Shown here: positions 1 through 5,745 of the stretch, one piece after another
Layout: each line of letters begins with the position of its first letter
How positions within the stretch are numbered: position 1 is the stretch's first letter
Assembly (NCBI GenBank): GCA_001898095.1
Contig: MKSH01000275.1
Coordinates: 13,744-20,440 of the forward strand
DNA length: 6,697 nucleotides
Direction: 5' to 3'
DNA from: Solirubrobacterales bacterium 70-9
Lineage (GTDB): Bacteria; Actinomycetota; Thermoleophilia; Solirubrobacterales; 70-9
Notes under the pieces: model-generated
Told to the model about the DNA's origin: nothing
The model's database searches: none
The model's input: the letters and a program-made list of their open reading frames with translations, nothing else
Made by a program: the position numbers and the translations under genes

Positions 1-15
1 CGCCGCGAACGTGTC

Positions 16-1851
16 TCAGGCGGCCTGGCTGGAGCCGGCGCGGGCCTCGAGGCGCGGGAGGTCCTCGAGGAGCTGGCGGGTGTAGGGGTGCTGGGGGTTG
101 CCGAGGACCGCGTCGACGGTGCCCTGCTCGACGATCCGGCCCTGCTGGAGGACGATCATGTTCTGGGCGATCGAGCGGACCACGGCGAGGTTGTGGGTGA
201 TGAAGACCATCGAGAGGTTGCGCTCTATCTGCAGGTCGCGGAGCTGCTCGACCAGGAGGGCCTGGACGGAGACGTCGAGGGCGGAGGTGATCTCGTCGCA
301 GACGAGGACGCTCGGCTCGACCACCAGGCCGCGGGCGACGGCGGCGCGCTGGCGCTCGCCGCCCGACATCCGGCCCGGCATCGTGTCGGCGAACTGGGCG
401 CCGAGGCTGACCGTCTCCAGGGCGGCGATCGCGCGGGCGCGGCGCTCGGCGCGCGAGATACGCTCGAAGTGGCGGAGCGGCTCTTCGACGTTTTCGACCA
501 CCGTCATCGTCGGGTTCAGCGAGCCGAAGGGGTTCTGGAAGATGTACTGCATCTCGCGAAGCTGGTCCGACGACCGTTCACTCGCTCCCGGCGCGAGGGA
601 CGTCGAGTCGGTGCCGAGGAGAACCTCGCCCTGCCAGGACGAATGCAGGCCGACCAGGCATCGGGCGAGCGTGGTCTTGCCCGACCCCGACTCCCCGACC
701 ACGGCCGTCACCTTGCCGCGCGGGACGTCCAGCTGGATGTCGTGCAGGACCGGGGTCCCGGAGTAGTCCGCGACCAGGCCTCGGACCGACAGCGCCATCT
801 CCTGGGAGGTCGGCAGGGTCGGGACGTCGAGGACGATCTCGGTCGTCGCATCGATCGGCACCGGGTTGATGCAGCGGACCAGCTGGCCAGGAGACTCCTC
901 CAGCAGCTTCGGGACGCCCGCCCGGCAATCGGGGAGCGCCCGCGGACAGCGGTCGGCGTAGGCACAGCCGTCCGGCCAGCTACCCGGGCGCGGCGGGTGC
1001 CCCTCGATGCCGAGCAGACGGTGCGCTTTCTCGGCCGACGGCGCCGAGGCGATGAGACCGACGGTGTAGGGATGGCGGGGGGCGGCGAAGAGGCGCGCGG
1101 TCGGGGCCCGCTCGACGATCCGCCCCGCGTACATCACGGCGGTGTCGGTGGCCACCTCGGCGACGGCGGCGAGGTCGTGGCTGACGTAGACGGCGGCCGC
1201 GTCGTGGACGCTGGCGAGCTCGTCGATGGTCGCCAGGATGTGGCGCTGGGTGGTCACGTCGAGGCCGGTGGTCGGCTCGTCGAGGACGATCAGCCGCGGC
1301 CGGCAGGCGAAGGCGATCGCGATCGCGATCCGCTGCTGCTGGCCGCCGGAGATCTGGTGCGGGTAGCTGCGCAGGATCTTCTTCGTCGCCGGCAGGTTCA
1401 CGCTCTCCAGCAGGTCGTTCACGCGCCCGTCGAGCTCGCCCTTCGGCACGTCCCCATGGGCGGTGATCGCCTCGCGCAGCTGCGGGCCGAGCCGGTGCGC
1501 CGGGTTGAGGCCGGCGGCCGGGTCCTGCGGCACGTAGGAGACGATCCGCCCGCGGGCCGAGCGCAGGCCCTTCGGGTCGAGCGCGAGGATGTCGGTGTCG
1601 CCGATCCGCACCGTGCCGGCGGCGATCTCGAGACCGCGGCGGGCGTAGCCGAGCAGGCCGACCGCGACCGTGCTCTTGCCGGAGCCGGACTCGCCGACCA
1701 GGCCCAGCGTCCTCCCCGCCTCGATCGAGAAGGAGACGCCTTCGACGATCGGCACGCCGGTGCGGGCGATGCGGACGGCGAGGTCGGTGACCTCGACTTC
1801 CGGGCGACGCGCGCCGCCGGCCGCGGGGGCGGTGCCGTTCTCGGCACTCAT
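16..1851 (-). CDS. oppD: Fused double ABC ATPase of a peptide-type importer (OppD-OppF in one chain)
   Basis: This 611-residue cytoplasmic protein hydrolyses ATP to drive the importer, and one chain supplies both nucleotide-binding domains. Domain 1: Walker A GESGSGKST (53-61), Q-loop Q109, signature ISGGQQQR (167-174), Walker B ending in DE (191-192), H-loop H225. Domain 2: Walker A GESGSGKTT (386-394), Q-loop Q439, signature MSGGERQR (495-502), Walker B with DE (519-520), SALD loop (523-526), H553. Both halves look catalytically intact. After domain 1 comes the oligopeptide-transporter C-terminal region with HPYT (260-263) and cysteines C296, C302, C309 and C327. This is the pattern reported to hold a [4Fe-4S] cluster in mycobacterial OppD and related DppD; the second half has HPYT (588-591) but no cysteine cluster. 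Length and design match the Mycobacterium tuberculosis OppD type. It is last in the operon within the window, and its stop is followed by only 15 bases. Confidence 0.94.
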   Translation of the reverse strand: MSAENGTAPAAGGARRPEVEVTDLAVRIARTGVPIVEGVSFSIEAGRTLGLVGESGSGKSTVAVGLLGYARRGLEIAAGTVRIGDTDILALDPKGLRSARGRIVSYVPQDPAAGLNPAHRLGPQLREAITAHGDVPKGELDGRVNDLLESVNLPATKKILRSYPHQISGGQQQRIAIAIAFACRPRLIVLDEPTTGLDVTTQRHILATIDELASVHDAAAVYVSHDLAAVAEVATDTAVMYAGRIVERAPTARLFAAPRHPYTVGLIASAPSAEKAHRLLGIEGHPPRPGSWPDGCAYADRCPRALPDCRAGVPKLLEESPGQLVRCINPVPIDATTEIVLDVPTLPTSQEMALSVRGLVADYSGTPVLHDIQLDVPRGKVTAVVGESGSGKTTLARCLVGLHSSWQGEVLLGTDSTSLAPGASERSSDQLREMQYIFQNPFGSLNPTMTVVENVEEPLRHFERISRAERRARAIAALETVSLGAQFADTMPGRMSGGERQRAAVARGLVVEPSVLVCDEITSALDVSVQALLVEQLRDLQIERNLSMVFITHNLAVVRSIAQNMIVLQQGRIVEQGTVDAVLGNPQHPYTRQLLEDLPRLEARAGSSQAA

Positions 1852-2837
1852 CCGGGGCCCTCGTCGATCGCGTCGAGGCCGACCGGCTCGTCGCCCTCGG
1901 CGACGTTGGAGGAGGTCAGCGCCATCTGCAGGGTCGGGTCGCCGGCGGAGCCGGCGGAGAGGTTGGCGCGGGCGATCGCGTCGGAGAACATGTTGGTGCC
2001 GACCGCCAGGGTGGCGAGCAGGATCGCCGGGGCGAGCACGCCCCAGACGTTCTGCGCCAGGCCGACCCGGTTTTCGTTGATCATCACGCCCCAGTCCGCG
2101 GTCGGCGGCTGGGTGCCGAGGCCGAGGAAGCTGAGGCTGGCGACGAGGATGATCGAGAAGCTGAGCCGCAGCGCGCTCTCCACCATCAGCGGCGTCAGCA
2201 GGCTGGGGATGACGTGGCGGCGGATCACGGTCCGCGGCGGCACGCCCCAGGCAGCGACCGCCTTCACGTAGTCGCGCTCGGAGACGTCCTGGGCGGCGGC
2301 GCGCAGCACGCGGGCCACCTGCGGCGCCTGGGTCAGGCCGACGCCGACGATCACCAGCCAGGCGTGCGAGCCGATCACGCTCAGCAGCATCAACACGAAG
2401 ACGAGGCTGGGGATGCCGAGCAGCACGTCGACGGTGCGCATGATCAGCGTGTCGGCGAAGCCGCCGCGGTAGGCGGCGACGACGCCCGCGATCGAGCCGA
2501 GGACGATCGCCATCGCGGTCGCGGCGGCGGAGATCAGGAGGATGCGCCAGCCGCCGTCGAGCACCCGGTCGAGGACGCTGCGGCCGAGCGAGTCGCCGCC
2601 GAGCGGGCCGGCCACGCCGCCGGGGGCTTCGAAGGGCCCGCCGTGGAGCGCCGTCGGGCTGCCCGCGAAGAGCGGCCCGAGGAAGGCGATGCCGACCACG
2701 ATCAGGGTGAGCAGCAGGCCGATCTGGCCGCGCCGGGTGCGCAGCGCCCCGCGCAGCAGCCGACCGGCGCGGCCGCCGAGCGAGGCCCGCGGGGCCTTCG
2801 TCGGGACGACGTCGGGGGTGGTGGCGTCGGCGCTCAT
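1848..2837 (-). CDS. oppC: ABC transporter permease, OppC/DppC type
   Basis: This 329-residue protein is the second channel subunit and pairs with OppB. The N-terminal OppC-type segment has a basic stretch and a first helix (about 38-57). It is followed by the family motif GGDSLGRSVLDRVLDGG (80-96) and further helices at about 98-123, 138-168, 221-240 and 265-283. The EAA loop is at about 190-212 (YVKAVAAWGVPP...RHVIP). After the last helix a soluble tail of about 40 residues (291-329, acidic toward the end) replaces the usual short C-terminus. No Shine-Dalgarno is evident before ATG 2837, so translation probably depends on the ATGA overlap with oppB. Its own TGA overlaps the next start in the same way, and its last codons contain the next gene's GAGGG site. 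The substrate is undetermined. Confidence 0.93.
   Translation of the reverse strand: MSADATTPDVVPTKAPRASLGGRAGRLLRGALRTRRGQIGLLLTLIVVGIAFLGPLFAGSPTALHGGPFEAPGGVAGPLGGDSLGRSVLDRVLDGGWRILLISAAATAMAIVLGSIAGVVAAYRGGFADTLIMRTVDVLLGIPSLVFVLMLLSVIGSHAWLVIVGVGLTQAPQVARVLRAAAQDVSERDYVKAVAAWGVPPRTVIRRHVIPSLLTPLMVESALRLSFSIILVASLSFLGLGTQPPTADWGVMINENRVGLAQNVWGVLAPAILLATLAVGTNMFSDAIARANLSAGSAGDPTLQMALTSSNVAEGDEPVGLDAIDEGPG
1858..1862 (-). promoter_or_regulatory. Ribosome binding site of the fused ATPase gene (GAGGG), inside the end of oppC
   Basis: GAGGG lies 6 bases before the ATG at 1851-1849 and is encoded by the final Asp-Glu-Gly codons of oppC. It confirms the ATG that overlaps the oppC TGA and, unlike the oppB/oppC junction, could recruit ribosomes independently. 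Confidence 0.55.
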
Positions 2838-3898
2838 GAGCGGGGGTACCGCCGGCGCGGGGTGACGAGCAGGACGCCGACGTCGGTGACGATGTTGAGG
2901 ATCACGTAGAAGACGGCCAGCATCAGGACGATGTACTGGATCGTCGGCACGTCGCGGCCGTTGATCGCTTCGACCAGCGCCAGGCCGACGCCCGGGTAGG
3001 AGAAGATCGCTTCGACCAGGACGATGCCGCCCGCCAGGTAGAGCAGGTTCAGGCCGACCACCTGGATCACCGGCGCGAGCGCGTTAGGCAGCGCGTGGCG
3101 GAAGGCGATCTTGCGCGGCGAGACGCCCTTCATCCGGGCGAACTCGACGTAGTCGGTGTCCAGCACCTCGATCATCGCGCCGCGGGTCATCCGGAAGACG
3201 TACGGGGTGGTGACGATCACCAGCGCCAGCACCGGCAGCACCAGCATGTTCAGGTGGCTGAGGATCGACTCGCCCGGAGGCAGGAGCGAGAGCGCCGGGA
3301 ACCAGTCGAAGACGTTCACCGCGAAGAGCATCACGACGAAGATCGCGACGACGAATTCGGGCAGCGCGCTGGCGACCAGGGCGACGACCGAGCCGCCGGT
3401 GTCGAAGATGCCGTCGCGGCGGAAGGCCGCGTACATGCCGGCGAGGATGCCGAGCAGGGTCGAGACGATCGCGGTGACGCCGATCAGCACCACCGAGTTG
3501 AGCAGCTTTTCGTTGACCAGCGTGGTGACCGCCTCTTTCGAGGCGCCGCCGTGCGAGCCGACCGGGGCGGCGGCGCTCAGCGAATTGCCGAAGTCACCGT
3601 GGATCGCGTTGCCGAACCAATCGACGAACCGCGTCAGCAGCGGTTCGTCGAGTCCGAGTTCGGCTTCCACCTTGGCGATCCGCGCCGGGGTCGCCGACTG
3701 GCCGAGGATCGCGGTCGCGGCGTCGCCCGGGAGGACGGTGGTCGCGAAGTAGACGATGACCGCGATCAGGACCAGCGTGAGGATCCCCAGCAGCGCCCGC
3801 CTCCAGACCATCTGGGCGATCGGGCTCTGCCACCAGCGACCGCCCTCGTCCTCCTCGGGCGGTCGCTGAACTTCGGCGGTGGCTGGGGTCGTTGCCAT
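2834..3898 (-). CDS. oppB: ABC transporter permease, OppB/DppB type
   Basis: This 354-residue inner-membrane protein is one of the two channel subunits of the importer. About six membrane segments can be seen (roughly 34-54, 133-158, 168-197, 215-235, 274-300 and 320-346), with the large extracellular loop after the first that is usual for OppB/DppB. The EAA coupling motif that contacts the ATPase is at about 251-271 (EFARMKGVS...RHALP). Before the first helix there is a hydrophilic extension of about 30 residues (PPEEDEGG) that compact family members lack. ATG at 3898 follows the binding-protein stop by 18 bp; only a weak AGG lies upstream, so ribosomes may be handed on from the preceding gene. 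Its TGA overlaps the oppC start by four bases. Family assignment is firm; the opp rather than dpp name is by analogy. Confidence 0.93.
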   Translation of the reverse strand: MATTPATAEVQRPPEEDEGGRWWQSPIAQMVWRRALLGILTLVLIAVIVYFATTVLPGDAATAILGQSATPARIAKVEAELGLDEPLLTRFVDWFGNAIHGDFGNSLSAAAPVGSHGGASKEAVTTLVNEKLLNSVVLIGVTAIVSTLLGILAGMYAAFRRDGIFDTGGSVVALVASALPEFVVAIFVVMLFAVNVFDWFPALSLLPPGESILSHLNMLVLPVLALVIVTTPYVFRMTRGAMIEVLDTDYVEFARMKGVSPRKIAFRHALPNALAPVIQVVGLNLLYLAGGIVLVEAIFSYPGVGLALVEAINGRDVPTIQYIVLMLAVFYVILNIVTDVGVLLVTPRRRYPRS

Positions 3899-3916
3899 GG
3901 GGACGAAACGGCCTGC

Positions 3917-5545
3917 CTATTTCTTGATCCAGAAATTCTGGAACTGGAAGGTGCTCAGGGCCTGGCCGGTCACGGACGGTTCGACGCCGTAGACGTAGGG
4001 AGCGACTCCATCGATCACGGGGAAGAAGATGGGGATGATGTACCCGCCTTCGTCGTAGTCCATTTTCATCATTTCGTGGACGATTTCGCCCTTTTTGCCT
4101 TCGTCCAGGGTGGCGCTGGCTTCTTCGAACAGCTTCGTGTAGGTCGGGTTGTTGAAGAAGGTGGCGCTGAACGGGGCACCGGGCAGCGTCGCCTGCGAGA
4201 CATCGACAAGGTACGGCGCGTAGGGCCAGTAGTCCATCGAGAACGGGACCTTCAGGTAAGACCGCGCAAAGTATTCGGTGGTCGGCTGAATGGTCACGTT
4301 GATGCTGAGGTTGATCGCTTCCGCCTGCGTCTTCAGCACCTGCGGCATCTGCGTCATCCCCGGCGCGTTCGGCGTCGAGATCAGCTGCAGGGTCTGGCCT
4401 TCGGCGTTGCCTTTCTTGATCAGCGCTTCGGCTTTTTCGAGGTCCTGTTCGCGCTGCGGGAAGAGCGATTTGTCGTAGAACTTGTCGTAGATCCCGAAGA
4501 CGTCGTTGCCGATCGTCCCGTTGCCGGAGAACACCGACTGGTTCATCTGTTCACGGTCGACCAGCCAGCGCAGGCCCTCGCGCAGGTTGTTGTCGCTGTA
4601 CGGGGCTTTGTCGACCCGCATCGTGAACGGAACCCAGCCGCCAGACTTCGAGATGACCACCTTCTGGCCGCTCGATTCCAGGGTCGCGATCGAGGCCGCG
4701 GTGACGTAGTCGACGACGTCCACCTGGCCCGCCTGCAGAGCGTTGACCTGGGCGGTTTCTTCGGCGATGTTGATCGTCTTGACTTCGTCCAGGTAGGGCT
4801 TCGGCGCGTCCCAGTATTCGTCGAACTTGACAGTGACCGATTCGCGCCCGGGGGTGAAGCTTTTGAGTTTGAACGGACCGCAGCCGATCGGTTTCTTCGG
4901 GTTGTAGCCGGTCGGCACGATGTAGAGGTACCAGTGCAGGGTCAGGGCTTCTTCGAGCAGCGAGTAGGGCTTGTCGAAGACGAACGTCACGGTCAGCGGA
5001 TCGACCGCCTTGCTCTTCTTCATGTTGATCGAGCCGAGCGCGTAGAGGCCCGGGTACTTGCCCTTCACGATCCGGTTGAAGCTGTACAGGACGTCCTTCG
5101 CTTCGACCGGCGAACCGTCGTGGAATTTGAGGCCCTTTTTGAGCTTGACGGTCCATTCGGTGGCGTCTTTGTTCGGTTCCAGCGATTCCGCCAGGACCAG
5201 CTGCGGCTGACCTTTGTTGTCGATCCGGACCAGCGCGTCGTAGAGCTGCGCGGCGCGAGCGTAGTCGGCGTTGGTGAGCACGTTGTGGGCGTCCAGCGAG
5301 TCGGTGTTGGAACCGCCCTGGGCGCCGACCCTGAGGACGCCGCCGGCGACCGGCTTGCCTTCCGATTCGCCCCCACCGCCGCCGCCGGTGGTCGCGCCAC
5401 CGCCGCTGGAGCTGCCGCCGCCGCAGGCGGCGAGGATGCTGCCGCCGCCGATCATCAGCGCCCCGGCACCGGCGCCCTGGAGAATTTTCCGGCGGGTCAG
5501 ACCGCCCTGGTCAAGGTTGAGATTGAACGATTTGTCCTCTGACAC
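3917..5545 (-). CDS. ABC transporter substrate-binding lipoprotein, family 5 (peptide/nickel/opine type)
   Basis: This 542-residue protein is the extracellular ligand receptor of the importer encoded by the following genes. The start is GTG with a strong GAGGAG site upstream. The N-terminus has twin arginines (R18-R19 in LTRRKIL), a hydrophobic stretch (about 24-38) and a lipobox LAAC with C41 as the predicted lipid-anchored residue, so export by Tat followed by lipoprotein processing is likely. A Gly/Ser/Thr linker (42-59) precedes the mature domain. The family 5 signature is visible at about 131-160: W131, then FHDGSPVEAKDV and YSFNRI. Length fits the family (about 500-600). It is first in the operon, 18 bp ahead of the permease gene, with no hairpin in the gap. 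GC content and codon choice (GAA rather than GAG, frequent AAA) differ from its neighbours. Oligopeptide is the default ligand guess; specificity cannot be read. Confidence 0.93.
   Translation of the reverse strand: MSEDKSFNLNLDQGGLTRRKILQGAGAGALMIGGGSILAACGGGSSSGGGATTGGGGGGESEGKPVAGGVLRVGAQGGSNTDSLDAHNVLTNADYARAAQLYDALVRIDNKGQPQLVLAESLEPNKDATEWTVKLKKGLKFHDGSPVEAKDVLYSFNRIVKGKYPGLYALGSINMKKSKAVDPLTVTFVFDKPYSLLEEALTLHWYLYIVPTGYNPKKPIGCGPFKLKSFTPGRESVTVKFDEYWDAPKPYLDEVKTINIAEETAQVNALQAGQVDVVDYVTAASIATLESSGQKVVISKSGGWVPFTMRVDKAPYSDNNLREGLRWLVDREQMNQSVFSGNGTIGNDVFGIYDKFYDKSLFPQREQDLEKAEALIKKGNAEGQTLQLISTPNAPGMTQMPQVLKTQAEAINLSINVTIQPTTEYFARSYLKVPFSMDYWPYAPYLVDVSQATLPGAPFSATFFNNPTYTKLFEEASATLDEGKKGEIVHEMMKMDYDEGGYIIPIFFPVIDGVAPYVYGVEPSVTGQALSTFQFQNFWIKK
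5369..5422 (-). other. Low-complexity Gly/Ser/Thr linker coding segment
   Basis: Residues 42-59 of the binding lipoprotein, directly after the lipidated cysteine, are almost all Gly with some Ser, Thr and Ala. The DNA is a run of GGC/GGT/GGG-type codons. Such flexible tethers between lipid anchor and binding domain are common in actinobacterial lipoproteins, and this run is a likely site of slippage variation between strains. Confidence 0.7.
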
Positions 5546-5553
5546 GTCGGTGA

Positions 5554-5559
5554 CTCCTC
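5554..5559 (-). promoter_or_regulatory. Ribosome binding site of the binding-protein gene (GAGGAG)
   Basis: GAGGAG on the minus strand ends 8 bases before the GTG at 5545-5543. The spacing is near ideal and supports this GTG as the true start, since it also places a proper signal peptide at the N-terminus. Confidence 0.75.
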
Positions 5560-5597
5560 TGGGCTCGGAATTGGGGTGGCGACGGTTGTTAATGGGA

Positions 5598-5626
5598 AGC
5601 TAAGCCGGCCAAATAGCCGGGGGCAA
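5598..5626 (-). promoter_or_regulatory. Weak promoter-like element upstream of the binding-protein gene, with an inverted repeat in its spacer
   Basis: TTGCCC (5626-5621) lies 17 bp before TTAGCT (5603-5598), spaced like a sigma-70-type -35/-10 pair. The -35 matches the consensus at four positions, but the -10 is poor. Transcription starting near 5591 would give a leader of about 45 bases before the GTG. The spacer contains CCGGC and GCCGG (5620-5605, 6-base loop), placed where a repressor could act. A promoter must lie somewhere between 5741 and 5560 if the operon is independent, but this particular choice is weak. Confidence 0.2.
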
Positions 5627-5641
5627 TGCACAATGCGGTCG

Positions 5642-5687
5642 AAAATCCGGCCCCGCGTTGCACGAAACGAGTTCGTCACGCGCGGCC
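5642..5687 (-). terminator. Imperfect long hairpin followed by TTTT, candidate terminator of the enzyme gene
   Basis: Reading the minus strand, the arms are GGCC-G-CGCGT-G-ACGAA and TTCGT-GCA-ACGCG-G-GGCC around the loop CTCGT, occupying 5687-5649. Fourteen base pairs form, interrupted by a G/G mismatch and a small internal loop. TTTT follows at 5645-5642 after GGA. The position between two genes fits a factor-independent terminator, or at least a transcript-end structure. The inner ACGAA/TTCGT inverted repeat could instead be a regulator's operator for the transport operon. The structure is visible in sequence; its role is inferred. Confidence 0.45.
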
Positions 5688-5692
5688 CCTCC

Positions 5693-5711
5693 CTGCGCTT
5701 TCCCGGCGCAG
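5693..5711 (-). other. Small perfect hairpin downstream of the enzyme gene
   Basis: CTGCGC and GCGCAG form a perfect 6-bp GC-rich stem around a 7-base loop, about 30 bases after the stop of the thiamine-diphosphate enzyme. There is no T tract after it, so alone it is a poor intrinsic terminator. It may protect the mRNA 3' end or act together with the larger hairpin that follows. Confidence 0.4.
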
Positions 5712-5712
5712 T

Positions 5713-5745
5713 AATTCCCTACTGATTCGGTACTGATTTCCTACT
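5713..5745 (-). repeat. Three imperfect 11-bp tandem repeats at the end of the enzyme gene
   Basis: On the minus strand the units are AGTAGGAAATC (5745-5735), AGTACCGAATC (5734-5724) and AGTAGGGAATT (5723-5713). They are contiguous, and the first includes the TAG stop of the upstream gene. The 11-bp period is close to one helical turn, so a protein-binding array is conceivable, but a short chance or slippage duplication is just as possible. No function is assigned. Confidence 0.6.

Noticed and set aside
1..15. Bases after the fused ATPase stop, checked for a terminator or next gene
   Set aside because: Only 15 bases are available; no hairpin or start can be judged.
1313..1330. Three tandem GCGATC units
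   Set aside because: They encode alternating Ile-Ala just after the ATPase signature motif, a conserved helix, so the repeat follows from coding and codon preference.
88..2271. Long plus-strand open frame (727 codons) antisense to the fused ATPase and oppC
   Set aside because: Same kind of shadow frame: highly charged low-complexity composition, no recognisable motif, and it crosses two real genes on the opposite strand.
3095..5542. Very long plus-strand open frame (815 codons) antisense to oppB and the binding-protein gene
   Set aside because: It is a codon-bias shadow of high-GC genes on the other strand: the product is rich in Arg, Asp, Val and Gly without any domain, while the minus-strand frames carry clear family motifs.
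5623..5636. GCATTGT/GCATTGC direct repeat upstream of the binding-protein gene
   Set aside because: Two 7-base copies differing at one base are too short to separate from chance.
5497..5679. Possible 60-codon minus-strand small protein in the intergenic region
   Set aside because: It overlaps the hairpin and the binding-protein signal peptide region in another frame, has no good ribosome binding site that I can see, and resembles no known family.
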